From contig NZ_FRBL01000002.1 of NCBI RefSeq assembly GCF_900142605.1, positions 620,001-684,000 on the forward strand: a stretch of DNA of 64,000 bases, read 5' to 3'. The number at the start of each line of letters is the position of its first letter. Positions within the stretch are counted from its first letter, which is position 1. This stretch comes from Chitinophaga jiangningensis. GTDB lineage: Bacteria > Bacteroidota > Bacteroidia > Chitinophagales > Chitinophagaceae. Of this stretch, positions 20,301 to 28,897 are shown in pieces. The notes below the pieces were generated by a model. That model was not told the DNA's origin, did not search any database, and was given only the letters and a program-made list of their open reading frames with translations. The position numbers and the translations under genes are program-made.

Positions 20301-20652
20301 CTTTCAGGTCGTTGGAGCTGGCGCCTAATTGTACGTTAATGGTAGTGCGACCGTTGATAGCATCCTTGAAGGTGGCGTAACCGATGAAGGAAACGTTGAT
20401 TCTGCTTCGGAGGCTGGTCACTTTCAGTACATACTGCCCGTTAAGGTCGGTGGTAGTACCTTTCAACACGCGGCCATCCGCATCCACTTCCATAACCGTA
20501 ACACCAATCAGTGCTTCTTTCGTGTTCTTATCTGTTACCTTTCCTTTAATAAGTATGGAGGTAGCCGCAGTAGCCGGGGCCTGTGCCACAGCGGTTCCTG
20601 TGAGGAACAGCACTGCACACAATAAGGGGAGAATTGTAAATAGTTTTCGCAT
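17371..20652 (-). CDS. SusC/RagA-family TonB-dependent transporter (pair 2)
   Basis: 1093 residues. Signal peptide ending GTAVAQA, a regulatory-like beta-sandwich domain (about 32-115, ILIKGKVTDKNTKEALIGVTV), plug domain with SSIDQALQGHLSGVDITASSG and SVLKDAAATAIWGARAANG, then a large barrel ending YVIGLMANF. No STN domain, so not of the sigma/anti-sigma type. It follows the large FAS1 gene by 23 bp and precedes susD by 20 bp. It should import oligosaccharides across the outer membrane with energy from TonB. Confidence 0.95.
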   Translation of the reverse strand: MRKLFTILPLLCAVLFLTGTAVAQAPATAATSILIKGKVTDKNTKEALIGVTVMEVDADGRVLKGTTTDLNGQYVLKVTSLRSRINVSFIGYATFKDAINGRTTINVQLGASSNDLKEFKVSARATSSNGMISIPERKSTMAVSKINAKELEEMPASSIDQALQGHLSGVDITASSGDPGAAMSIRIRGVSSLSGNNNPLIIVDGMPYQTDIPSDFNFGTADEQGYAQLLNIAPADISEISVLKDAAATAIWGARAANGVLVITTKRGGIGKPAITYSFKGTMSKLPDPIPMLNGDQYSTLIPEAYINRMGSALNTSSVREFNYDPNDPYWYHNYSNNTNWIDAISRTGWIQDHTVSMNGGGEKARYYASLGYFSQTGTTVGTSLQRLNTRINLDYYISEKIKIFTSIAYTHTDQSRNYMSDKDGAIRGVAYLKMPNMSVFEYDEQGNITPNYFSPASNVQGQYSRIYNPVAMAKEAKYGVLGERIVPRFQLQYNIYKDVLRAIADVQFDIYNTKNTSFLPQIATGRPYTETVVNRAYDGDIDLFGVTSKLTVEYTPHFKNPKHELSSFLNIITDDGKSVNQEVMISNTASSLLVDPSAGGRTQNEELKATNGLSQTRSIGTAFTTQYGYDDRYMIMGSVRMDGSSRFGPNYRYGYFPSVGARWRLSGEQFMQRYNKKLDDLSFRASYGLSGQSPDKDYTFYNRYSTMPWSYMGESAVYPSTMELQNLRWQSVSIANLGLNASFLQGRFRVDAELYRKRTNDMYMPNLQVASQNGFTAVNMNVGTMDNQGWEIAIFTTPYKSKDWTVRFDLNLARNENVIRSISEFYPSTKGDVTALGTYMSLLQIDNPFGSFYGYRYKGVYKDADATVAKGESGKPIIGPNGEIIRMKFNYPNVDYTFQPGDAIYEDINHDGNINYMDVVYLGNSNPKLNGGFGPTINWKNKINITTFFNFRMNYDVVNATKMTTTNMYGFDNQSTAVLRRWRKEGDVTDMPRAVIGGAYNWLGSDRYVEDASYLRFRQFTVRYTFDSKQLSKLKMKSLNVYFTAENLFTLTKYTGQDPEVTDRGTDPFRVAMDNSMTPPSRNYVIGLMANF

Positions 20653-20675
20653 ACTAAACTGGTATTGGGAACAGA

Positions 20676-22904
20676 TTACTCTGTATATTTCAGATAGTTG
20701 TTAATAAGGTGAATCACACAGCGGTTGCCGAGGAAGTTGCTTTGATCCATTCTGATGTTTGAAATGCGGTTAGCCGCATCGGTAACCGACATGGAAGTAC
20801 CGGTGGTGTTGGTGATGAACAGAGTTTCTGCATCGCCTTCCTGGTTCTTAAACAGGGTGGGGAATGCACCGCTTTCCACACCGTCGCTGGCTACTACTTT
20901 TTTATCCAGAATGTGATACTGGATAAATGATTCCACCGCGAATTGCTCTGCCGGCGTAAGCCCGGTATATTTTGGAGTTTTGTTTGGCGCTGTGCCGGTA
21001 CCCGGCAGTACGCCAGCGTTTACTGCCGCCAGTATAGCTGCGTTATCCGGGATAAATACAGTATAGAATGCACCTCCTGAAACGCCGGTAATATCACCGG
21101 TAGTAGCGTTAAACATCGTCGCATTTTTCAGGTACTGGTAGAAGTAATTAAACTGGGAGGTGGTGGCAGCACCCAGTGATTCGATATGCTTTCCAACGGT
21201 AGTTTCAGAGAAACTTAAAGCTTTATCGAGGTATTGGGCAGTACCATTTTTCGCCGTTTTGGCATTCGTTACTTTAGCTGCGGTATTGGTCGCAATTTCT
21301 CCGCTGGCATATACCTTATTCGCATTGTACTTGATGAATTCACCACCGTAGGTTTGTACCACACCGCTGCCACTGAGGTCGTTCAGGTCGCGCTCAGGGA
21401 TGATGCAAAGACTGAGAATACGCAGTAAACGGTTCAGTGCATCCGGACCTGTCAGCTGCGTACCACCTGCAGGAGGGGTATATCTCCACTGGTACAGCGG
21501 GTTGGTATTCACCATCGGATCAGCAAAGTAACCTGCTGCATTGAGCACATCGTTGCTCAGCATCAGGATGGAGTAACGCTGACGGATATTCGAAATCTGG
21601 AATTTCAGTTCCTGGTTGAGCAGGCTGGTCATCATGCTGTAAGCAGGGTCCAGGTATGCTTTTCCATATACGCTGCTGAACACGTTGGCATCCTGTACTT
21701 TGTTGGTACCATAGAAGATGGCGTTACTCAGTATCTTACGGTCGGTGATATTGCTATTGGGATCGAAGCGGGCTTCTTCTCCCACTACGTTATAGGTAGT
21801 AGCAAATTTACTTGGCCATACGGCCGTTTGCCAGAGATGCGCATTGATGAAATCATAGATGATGTTCACCGGCATGTCTGAGAGTTTATTATAGTGTTCC
21901 AGCAACACATTTTTAATAAACGGCTCCAGGGCTTCGTTGGTAGGTACAAAAATGCTGTAGGCATTTTGCTGACCATCGTTGTCCTGCAGTTTCATGAAGT
22001 TTTCGTTATTGGGTGCAAATGCCAGTGCCGCATTGAATACTTTGGTATATACATTATACTCAGAGCCGGTGATAGCCTGGTATTTGGCCGTCATATTGGC
22101 ATTCAGGGCATACTTGATCAGGAACTGATCGAAGATTTTCTTAAACTCACTGTATTGCGGATTTTGCGCCAGGTATTCATCGATGCCAGGCAAGGTGGTG
22201 ATCACCTTATTTACTACGTGGATAATTCCATTTTCCGCAGCAATATCTTTTTCGGTAACCACAGCATCCAACACGTTAAACCCGGTATAGGTGGTGTTGG
22301 GGTAGAAGTAGTTGTAATCGGCTGCAGACAGACCTTTTGCCAACATGAAGTTATCCGTGAAGTAAGTGATGTACTTGTTGTTATTATCAGCATCCGCATA
22401 AATGGCAGCGCCGTTACGGTTGCTGTTAATGACTTTAATTTTGTTACCCAGGCTGTCCGTACCATCATATACACCGGTATAGGAGGCGGTGCGGCGGCGG
22501 AAGCCCAGCCCTGGAATCCAGCCGGTAGTACTTTGATAATCCGACATGCGCTCCAGGCGGAAAGCGTTGTACACTAAGCAGTACGTAACAATTTTCTGGC
22601 AGGCGGCACTGTCCAGTTGTGCAATGCCGCTGATGTTGTTGGCCTTGAAATACACGTCGAACGCGGAGTCCGAAGGAGCGAAAAATGTCCAGTAACCTGC
22701 AGCGGATAAAGTAGCTTTATACCCTGCCTTATCAATGGCTGCCAGCATGTTTTTGAAATTACCCTTCTTTTCAAGTACCTGGTAAATCGGGGGCTCCAGA
22801 TTGTCGGGGCGACCGTAAAATTCATCCCATGCTTTCTTTTTGCATGACGGTAGCAGGATAAAAACGGATAAGTATAGAAATAGTGTGGAAGAAATTACTT
22901 TCAT
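20676..22904 (-). CDS. large multi-FAS1 domain lipoprotein, first gene of the polysaccharide operon
   Basis: About 742 residues from ATG 22904 (alternative ATG 22925). Lipobox ILLPSC followed by KKKAWDEFYGRP. At least three FAS1-like units can be seen. One is at about 35-240 (YWTFFAPSDSAFDVYF, GIIHVVNKVITTLPG), one at about 245-520 (AYSIFVPTNEALEPF) and one at the C-terminus (AFYTVFIPDNAAILAAV, CVIHLINNYLKYTE). It is the first gene of the 22-kb minus-strand operon and so probably strongly expressed. Surface lipoprotein with adhesion or glycan-binding role is inferred from domain type and from the SusC/SusD that follow; no ligand can be named. Confidence 0.8.
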   Translation of the reverse strand: MKVISSTLFLYLSVFILLPSCKKKAWDEFYGRPDNLEPPIYQVLEKKGNFKNMLAAIDKAGYKATLSAAGYWTFFAPSDSAFDVYFKANNISGIAQLDSAACQKIVTYCLVYNAFRLERMSDYQSTTGWIPGLGFRRRTASYTGVYDGTDSLGNKIKVINSNRNGAAIYADADNNNKYITYFTDNFMLAKGLSAADYNYFYPNTTYTGFNVLDAVVTEKDIAAENGIIHVVNKVITTLPGIDEYLAQNPQYSEFKKIFDQFLIKYALNANMTAKYQAITGSEYNVYTKVFNAALAFAPNNENFMKLQDNDGQQNAYSIFVPTNEALEPFIKNVLLEHYNKLSDMPVNIIYDFINAHLWQTAVWPSKFATTYNVVGEEARFDPNSNITDRKILSNAIFYGTNKVQDANVFSSVYGKAYLDPAYSMMTSLLNQELKFQISNIRQRYSILMLSNDVLNAAGYFADPMVNTNPLYQWRYTPPAGGTQLTGPDALNRLLRILSLCIIPERDLNDLSGSGVVQTYGGEFIKYNANKVYASGEIATNTAAKVTNAKTAKNGTAQYLDKALSFSETTVGKHIESLGAATTSQFNYFYQYLKNATMFNATTGDITGVSGGAFYTVFIPDNAAILAAVNAGVLPGTGTAPNKTPKYTGLTPAEQFAVESFIQYHILDKKVVASDGVESGAFPTLFKNQEGDAETLFITNTTGTSMSVTDAANRISNIRMDQSNFLGNRCVIHLINNYLKYTE

Positions 22905-23181
22905 CCTGGATAGCTTGTAATCCATTACTATCGTGGTTTTGTACCCGGGGGTTGACTGCCCGGTTGTTTAATCAATAACGTGAATATTGTTCATAACGAG
23001 TGTCTACTCTGGCGACACTCCCGTTGGTTGCTGGTGTGTTTCTGTTTTAAAAATATCTTATTTGCATTACAGTACTGTCCTGCGCTATCCTGTTTTACTA
23101 AATTTAATTGTGTTTTTGACACTTATTTCAAAAGGCGCAGGACGCGAACTTACTGATTGTTAAATTAATGTAGAAAAAAAA
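22905..23181 (-). promoter_or_regulatory. upstream region of the polysaccharide operon, with inverted repeats
   Basis: Gap between CE12 and the FAS1 gene. It holds a 7-bp inverted repeat GAGTGTC (22998-23004) / GACACTC (23014-23020) in the leader. A widely spaced perfect 9-bp inverted repeat, GTCCTGCGC (23077-23085) / GCGCAGGAC (23135-23143), brackets a weak -7-like box TAAATTTA (23099-23106). ACAGTACTGT, a 10-bp palindrome, lies at 23069-23078 and shares the core GACAGTAC with the rhaT/GntR spacer. The promoter call is tentative because the last base of TAnnTTTG is not matched. Confidence 0.4.
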
Positions 23182-24483
23182 TTAATTTCCGTCAGGTTTG
23201 GCAGATGCTCTCAGTCGGCTCATTGGCCAGTACAGCATTTCAGGAGAATCAGGATGTGCAGGATCAAAAGCAGGGAGATTTTTTCTTAATAGTTTTACAA
23301 GCGGAATATTATTTTCCTGGATTTCTTTTACTACACATTTGGCTACCTCCCAGGCGCCAAAATTGTTAAAATGAGTATTATCTCTTAGCTCCGTGGTTTG
23401 CCCCGGAAAGGTGTTGGCAGGATAGTGCACAAATGCCTTGATTGACTTTTCTTCTCCCCATGCTTCATACATTACCTTTGTAACCTTGTTCAGGTCAATC
23501 AGTGCCGTTCCTTTTTCTTTTGCCACCGCGCGTACGGCAGCAGGATAATCGCCCAGGGTATGCTGGATATGGCCGGTACTGTCAAAACTTCTTCTCTGTA
23601 CAGAAGTCACCAGCACAGGAATTCCGTTTTTCTTTCTCACCTCATCTATTACATACCTCAGGTCTTTACTGTAAGATGTAAAGGCGCCTATGCCCTCCCC
23701 TTTCTGTTTCTGGTCGTTGTGCCCGAATTCTACCAGCAGGTAATCACCGGGCTTCATTAAACTGAGTACTTTCTCAAATCGTTTGGCATGAATCCAGGAG
23801 CTGAGGGATTCACCGCTTTCCGCATAGTTGGCAACTGCCACTTTACCAGGTTGGAAAAACGCAGGGATCATTTGTCCCCAGGAGGCCCATGGTTCTTTGT
23901 CCTGGTCTACCACGGTGGAGTTGCCCGCCAGGAAAACAGTGACGGCAGTAGCATTGGGTTTTATGGTAACCGTCCTGATGGCGGGCGTATCGCCTGCAAA
24001 TTCAAGGGTAAGCCGGTTATCCCACTGGGCATAATTGCGTTCACGTGGCTTAATACGCACACGGTCCACTACCGCATTAGCCGCATTACGGATGAAGGTA
24101 TCACGCACATGTACCGTGAATTGTACGGAGGTTAATCCTTCGGGGCGGACATCGATTTTATCCGTCATATTACGGCGGTTTTCTGCACGGATGGCCACAT
24201 GTGAAGGGGCACGCTGCCCTACCAGGCCTACTGTAACATCGTAATTACCTTCCGGCACTTTTACTGAAAAGAAGTAAGGAGATTCACCTATGACAAGGCT
24301 GCGGCCTTTCGGGCGTATGTCCCGGACGGCTGATCCTTCGAATCCAAATCCTAAGCTGTCGGTATAAACGGTATTGGCAGTTACCTGTTTGCAGCCACGT
24401 ACATTTTCACCACCGAAATAAAATTTCGTCGTGTCTGACGGAGGGATAAGTCCCGCCAGCAAGAGCGTCGCATGTAATAACAT
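23182..24483 (-). CDS. CE12-type rhamnogalacturonan acetylesterase (SGNH/GDSL hydrolase)
   Basis: 433 residues with a short signal-like N-terminus (MLLHATLLLAGL). Residues about 20-155 form a beta-rich, galactose-binding-like domain. The SGNH esterase follows: block I FLAGNSTVVDQD with the catalytic Ser, block II Gly in NYAESGESLS, block III VEFGHNDQK, and block V DNTHFNNFGA with Asp and His. The WGQ after block I and this block set are typical of rhamnogalacturonan acetylesterases, which remove O-acetyl groups from galacturonate in RG-I. Its ATG follows the regulator's stop without a gap (TAAATG), so the two are co-transcribed. This enzyme is the best clue that the operon targets RG-I. Confidence 0.85.
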   Translation of the reverse strand: MLLHATLLLAGLIPPSDTTKFYFGGENVRGCKQVTANTVYTDSLGFGFEGSAVRDIRPKGRSLVIGESPYFFSVKVPEGNYDVTVGLVGQRAPSHVAIRAENRRNMTDKIDVRPEGLTSVQFTVHVRDTFIRNAANAVVDRVRIKPRERNYAQWDNRLTLEFAGDTPAIRTVTIKPNATAVTVFLAGNSTVVDQDKEPWASWGQMIPAFFQPGKVAVANYAESGESLSSWIHAKRFEKVLSLMKPGDYLLVEFGHNDQKQKGEGIGAFTSYSKDLRYVIDEVRKKNGIPVLVTSVQRRSFDSTGHIQHTLGDYPAAVRAVAKEKGTALIDLNKVTKVMYEAWGEEKSIKAFVHYPANTFPGQTTELRDNTHFNNFGAWEVAKCVVKEIQENNIPLVKLLRKNLPAFDPAHPDSPEMLYWPMSRLRASAKPDGN

Positions 24484-25518
24484 TTAAAGAGATTGTCGCA
24501 TTGTTAAATAAAAAGGAACTTCTATTTGTGCGGTAGTATTTTCAAGAATCAGCTGTGCAGCTGTTTCGCCCATATATTTAAAGTCGGTAGATATAGTGGT
24601 GAGTCCGTTCAGGATCAGTTTTTTCAGCGGTGTTTCGTTGTAAGAGATAATGCCTACATCCTTGCCGATGACCAGGTCCAGCGAGATAATTTTTTCTATC
24701 AGCGTTACGAGATCACTTTCCCGCATGTTGATATATACATCTCCCCGGTTAATGGTTTCTTTATCAATATCTTTTACGATTTCATACTGGAAGGCATAGT
24801 TCTGGCAGAACTGCAGGAAGCCCTGCTGGATTTCTTCCGGGTAGTAGCTGTGATCCGGGAAGATGATTTTTATTGTCTGGTACTTTTGCAGCCGGTCTTT
24901 GGCCTGTTCCAGCACGGAAATAATATCTTCCTGAAAATTTTCATACACTGCCCCATAGTCACCGGTTACCCCTTTTAATTTTTTATCGAGGAGAATCAGT
25001 TTTTCCTTTGGAATGCTGTTCACGACCTCGTCTACGTTATCCCAGCGCTCCCGGAAATGCGGCAGTATCACCACATGCGTATAGGCGTCCAGGTTTTGGG
25101 AGAGCAGCTTACGGAACAGCCCGAAATCGCTGTTGTATATATAGAAATCGATACTGGCCTGCTCCCCGAGCTTATCGGCGAAGCTGTCGTATATAATTTT
25201 TTTATGCTCGCTTAATTTATTGAACAGTAGCAGTATTTTAAACTGCTTGCCAAGGTTGGTATGTTTAATGAAATATCCTTTACCAGGTACGGAGCCTAAT
25301 ATCCCCAGTCCTTTGAGGTACTTATAGGCTTTTTCGGCCGTATCCCGGGAAATGTCGAATACACAGCTTACTTCGTTGATGGAGGGCATGATATCGTCCT
25401 GTTGCAGTTTGCCGTCTGCAATGGATTTGATGATAGAGTTGGCCAGCTGAAAGTACTTCGGTGTAACCGAGAAATCATCAATATATATATACTTAAATAG
25501 CGGATGTTGTTTGATCAA
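24484..25518 (-). CDS. GntR-family regulator with LacI-type sugar-sensing domain
   Basis: 344 residues. Residues about 10-78 are a GntR winged helix (DDIMPSINEVSCVFDISRDTAEKAYKYL, GKGYFI). Residues about 85-344 look like a periplasmic-binding-protein fold as in LacI (GKDVGIISYNE near residue 285, then LNGLTTISTDFKYMGETAAQLI). This GntR-LacI build is known from sugar repressors such as B. subtilis AraR. It is transcribed away from rhaT and together with CE12, so rhamnose or a derivative is the likely effector and the rha operon and the polysaccharide operon are likely targets. Repressor versus activator cannot be told from the sequence. Confidence 0.85.
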   Translation of the reverse strand: MIKQHPLFKYIYIDDFSVTPKYFQLANSIIKSIADGKLQQDDIMPSINEVSCVFDISRDTAEKAYKYLKGLGILGSVPGKGYFIKHTNLGKQFKILLLFNKLSEHKKIIYDSFADKLGEQASIDFYIYNSDFGLFRKLLSQNLDAYTHVVILPHFRERWDNVDEVVNSIPKEKLILLDKKLKGVTGDYGAVYENFQEDIISVLEQAKDRLQKYQTIKIIFPDHSYYPEEIQQGFLQFCQNYAFQYEIVKDIDKETINRGDVYINMRESDLVTLIEKIISLDLVIGKDVGIISYNETPLKKLILNGLTTISTDFKYMGETAAQLILENTTAQIEVPFYLTMRQSL

Positions 25519-25582
25519 ATCGCTGTGGAATTTATCGTTTCAGCAACAAGTTAGTAAAATTACTGAAAGTCTGTATCATAAG

Positions 25583-25602
25583 CATGACAGTACATGACAG
25601 TT
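25583..25602. promoter_or_regulatory. tandem 10-bp direct repeat, candidate operator of the GntR regulator
   Basis: CATGACAGTA (25583-25592) is followed directly by CATGACAGTT (25593-25602). CTGTATCAT at 25571-25579 is a near inverted copy. The repeats lie in the 149-bp divergent spacer between the regulator and rhaT, just upstream of a -7-like box TAACTTTA (25620-25627), about where the -33 region of the rhaT promoter would be. Repressor binding there would block rhaT. Function is inferred. Confidence 0.45.
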
Positions 25603-25667
25603 AGACATCCCCCATTATATAACTTTAAATATCAAACCAAAAACAACTTTAGCCTTAAAATTCCACC

Positions 25668-26723
25668 ATGCAAGCAATTCTAGGTATTCTGTTCCACTTT
25701 ATCGGCGGCTTCGCCAGCGGCAGCTTTTATATTCCTTATAAAAAAGTAAGAGGCTGGAGCTGGGAAAGTTATTGGATTACAGGAGGTATTTTCTCCTGGT
25801 TGATTGTTCCACTTATCGCAGCCTGGCTTACGATCCCCGGCTTTATGGACATCATTGGAAATACTGATTTCAGCACCCTGTTCTGGACATACACGCTGGG
25901 TGTACTGTGGGGTATTGGCGGGCTGACCTTTGGGCTGAGCATGCGTTACCTGGGAATGAGCCTGGGTATGGCGGTAGCTTTGGGCTTCTGCTCTGCATTC
26001 GGCGCCCTGATTCCGCCTATCTACCGGGAGTTTACGGGTGGCAGCGAGGATAACTTTTCCCGCATGGTGCAACAGCCCAGTGGCCATTTCATCCTGCTCG
26101 GGGTGGTTGTTTGCCTGTTAGGTATTGCCATTTGCGGCCGTGCTGGTATGTTTAAGGAAGATGACCTGCCGGAAGAAAAAAAGAAGGAACATATTAAGGA
26201 GTTCGATTTAAAGAAAGGACTGACCGTAGCAATTATTTCCGGTATCCTCAGCGCCTGTATGAGTTTTGCGATTGCTGCCGGTGAGCCGATGGGCCGCGCC
26301 GCAGTGGAAAACCAGGCTAACCCGCTGTTCCGTAACAACGTAATTTTTGTCATCATCATGTTGGGCGGACTTACGACCAACTTCATCTGGTGCATGATCC
26401 TTAATACCCGTAACAAAACCTTTGGTGATTATACCAACCGCAACACGCCGCTGGTGAACAACTACGTGTTTGCAGCCATTGCCGGTACCACCTGGTTTTT
26501 ACAGTTCTTCTTCTATGGTATGGGCGAAAGCAAACTGGAAAATGCGCCCAGCTCATGGATACTTCACATGGCCTTTATCATCCTGATTTCCAGCCTCTGG
26601 GGCTTTGCACTGAAAGAATGGAAAGGCGTCAGCAAAAAAACTTTAACCACCATCCTTATTGGTATTACCACCATCATCATTTCCGTAATGCTGGTTGGCT
26701 ACGGTAATTCACTGGATAAATAA
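25668..26723 (+). CDS. rhaT: L-rhamnose/H+ symporter RhaT
   Basis: 351 residues with about ten membrane helices. The N-terminus GILFHFIGGFASGSFYIPYK and the motif LWGIGGLTFGLSMRYLGMSLG match the RhaT family (drug/metabolite transporter superfamily). A short charged cytoplasmic loop (EDDLPEEKKKEHIKEFDLKK) separates the halves at about residues 165-184. It takes up L-rhamnose across the inner membrane with protons. First gene of the rha operon, 26 bp before rhaEW and divergent from the GntR regulator. Confidence 0.95.
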   Translation: MQAILGILFHFIGGFASGSFYIPYKKVRGWSWESYWITGGIFSWLIVPLIAAWLTIPGFMDIIGNTDFSTLFWTYTLGVLWGIGGLTFGLSMRYLGMSLGMAVALGFCSAFGALIPPIYREFTGGSEDNFSRMVQQPSGHFILLGVVVCLLGIAICGRAGMFKEDDLPEEKKKEHIKEFDLKKGLTVAIISGILSACMSFAIAAGEPMGRAAVENQANPLFRNNVIFVIIMLGGLTTNFIWCMILNTRNKTFGDYTNRNTPLVNNYVFAAIAGTTWFLQFFFYGMGESKLENAPSSWILHMAFIILISSLWGFALKEWKGVSKKTLTTILIGITTIIISVMLVGYGNSLDK

Positions 26724-26749
26724 GATCAAGCGAAAAAATAACAGCAATT

Positions 26750-28879
26750 ATGTCAATCAACAATGGCACTATCACCCAATTCAAACATGTAAGTTATTTG
26801 TGGGATGCTGAAAAAGCCGCATCCATGGCGGGTGACGAAGTTGCCCTCCTCATCTACCGCTCTAACCTGCTCGGCGCCGACCTGCGCCTGACCAACTACG
26901 GCGGCGGCAACACCTCCTGCAAAGTAACAGCCACCGATCCATTGAGCGGGGCAGAAACGGAAGTAATGTGGGTGAAAGGCTCCGGCGGTGACCTGGGTAC
27001 GCTCAAAAAAAGCGGCCTGGCAGCACTGTACGTGGAAAAACTGCATCAGCTGAAAAATAACTATAAGGGCAAACACATGGAAGATGAGATGGTAGAACTG
27101 CAGAACTACTGCATCTACGACCTCCAGTCAAAAGCACCTTCCATAGATACCACCCTGCATGCTTTCCTGCCTTTCAAACATATCGACCACCTGCACCCGG
27201 ATGCTGCCATCGCCATTGCTGCTGCAAAAGATGGTAAACGCATCACCCAGGAACTGTTTAACGGCACCATCGGATGGGTAGAATGGCAACGCCCCGGCTT
27301 CGATCTGGGACTGAAACTCGCCCAATGCCTCGCCGAAAATCCAGGCATCCGTGGTATCATGCTCGGCTCACACGGCCTCTTCACCTGGGGTGATACCGCT
27401 TACGAAAGCTATATCAACACCCTCGAAGTAATCGAACGCTGCGCCGCCTTCATCGCTGAAAACGAAGGCGTAAAACGCCCGGTATTCGGCGGACAAAAAT
27501 CAGCTCCGCTGCCAGCGGCCGACAGGTCCCAACAAGCCGCCACCCTGGCTCCGGTACTGCGCGGATTCTGCTCCAGCTACACTAAAATGATCGGCCACTT
27601 TACCGATGATAAACGCGTACTGGAATTCACCAACTCCAACGACCTGGAACGCCTCGCACCGCTGGGAACCAGCTGCCCGGACCACTTCCTCCGTACCAAA
27701 ATCAGTCCGCTGGTATTGGAAATAGCTGCCGACACAGATCTCTCCAATACAAAAGAAATAAAAGAAAAACTGGCACCGCAGTTTGAAGCGTACCGTAAAA
27801 TGTATGCCGACTACTACGAAACCTGCAGGCACGCTAACAGCCCCGCCATGCGCGACCCTAACCCGGTAGTGATCCTCTGGCCAGGTGTAGGTATGTTTAC
27901 CTTCGCAAAAGATAAACAAACTGCCCGCGTAGCTGCTGAATTCTATATCAACGCCATCAACGTTATGCGCGGCGCTGAAGCCATTTCGTCCTATACTTCC
28001 CTGCCCCGCCAGGAAGCATTCGACATCGAATACTGGCTGCTCGAAGAAGCGAAGCTGCAACGTATGCCTAAGCCTAAACCACTCTCCGGCCGCATTGCCC
28101 TCGTTACCGGCAGCGCCGGCGGTATCGGTAAAGCCATCGCACAGAAATTTGCCAATGAAGGCGCCGTAGTGGTGATCTGTGATAACGACGCTAACCGCCT
28201 CGAAGTAGCCAACGCCGCATTCGAAAAGCAATACGGTAAAGACGGTTTCACCGCACACCTGATTGATGTTACCGCGAAAGACAGCGTAGTGGCTATTTTC
28301 CAGCACGCAGCACTCACCTTCGGTGGTGTGGACATCGTGGTGAACTGCGCCGGCCTCTCCATATCCAAACCGCTGGACGAGCACACAGAAGCCGACTGGG
28401 ATCTGCTCTATGATGTACTGGTAAAAGGCCAGTTCCTCGTTACGCAAGCCGGTGTAAACATCATGCGCAAACAGGGTGTGGGTGGCGATGTACTCAACAT
28501 TGTATCTAAAAATGCACTGGTATCCGGCCCTAACAACGCTGCCTACGGTTCTGCGAAATCCGCACAGCTGCACCTGAGCCGCCTCAATGCCGCTGAACTG
28601 GGCGCCGACCGTATACGCGTTAACGTAGTAAACCCTGACGCCGTTATCTCCGATAGTAAAATATGGGAAGGCGCATGGGCACAAGGCCGTGCAAAAGCCT
28701 ACGGTGTGAAAGTGGAAGACCTGCCAGCATTCTACGCCAGCAGAACATTACTCAACGAAATCATCCTGCCCGAAGATATCGCCAACGCATGCTTCGCCTT
28801 CGTTGGCGGCCTGCTCAACAAAGCCACCGGAAACGTACTGAACGTAGACGGCGGTGTGGCCATGGCTTTCGTAAGATAA
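26750..28879 (+). CDS. rhaEW: bifunctional L-rhamnulose-1-phosphate aldolase / L-lactaldehyde dehydrogenase
   Basis: 709 residues. Residues about 10-420 are a class II aldolase/adducin-like domain (GGGNTSCK, MLGSHGLFTWGD with a metal-binding His). Residues about 440-709 are a short-chain dehydrogenase with NAD motif VTGSAGGIGKAIA, NCAGLS and the YxxxK pair in NNAAYGSAKSAQ. This fusion is known as RhaEW: it cleaves L-rhamnulose-1-phosphate to dihydroxyacetone phosphate and L-lactaldehyde and oxidises the latter to L-lactate. No separate rhaD or lactaldehyde dehydrogenase is present in the operon, which agrees. The cofactor and the oxidation direction come from family knowledge. Confidence 0.95.
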   Translation: MSINNGTITQFKHVSYLWDAEKAASMAGDEVALLIYRSNLLGADLRLTNYGGGNTSCKVTATDPLSGAETEVMWVKGSGGDLGTLKKSGLAALYVEKLHQLKNNYKGKHMEDEMVELQNYCIYDLQSKAPSIDTTLHAFLPFKHIDHLHPDAAIAIAAAKDGKRITQELFNGTIGWVEWQRPGFDLGLKLAQCLAENPGIRGIMLGSHGLFTWGDTAYESYINTLEVIERCAAFIAENEGVKRPVFGGQKSAPLPAADRSQQAATLAPVLRGFCSSYTKMIGHFTDDKRVLEFTNSNDLERLAPLGTSCPDHFLRTKISPLVLEIAADTDLSNTKEIKEKLAPQFEAYRKMYADYYETCRHANSPAMRDPNPVVILWPGVGMFTFAKDKQTARVAAEFYINAINVMRGAEAISSYTSLPRQEAFDIEYWLLEEAKLQRMPKPKPLSGRIALVTGSAGGIGKAIAQKFANEGAVVVICDNDANRLEVANAAFEKQYGKDGFTAHLIDVTAKDSVVAIFQHAALTFGGVDIVVNCAGLSISKPLDEHTEADWDLLYDVLVKGQFLVTQAGVNIMRKQGVGGDVLNIVSKNALVSGPNNAAYGSAKSAQLHLSRLNAAELGADRIRVNVVNPDAVISDSKIWEGAWAQGRAKAYGVKVEDLPAFYASRTLLNEIILPEDIANACFAFVGGLLNKATGNVLNVDGGVAMAFVR

Positions 28880-28897
28880 TCATCTAAATCCCGTAGT

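Noticed and set aside
22998..23020. Hairpin in the operon leader as a riboswitch
   Set aside because: Only one short stem is present, with no conserved aptamer-like region.
27500..28684. Open frame of 394 codons on the minus strand
   Set aside because: Antisense to rhaEW, whose aldolase and SDR motifs are clear. Product is rich in Gly, Val, His and Cys, with no recognisable fold.
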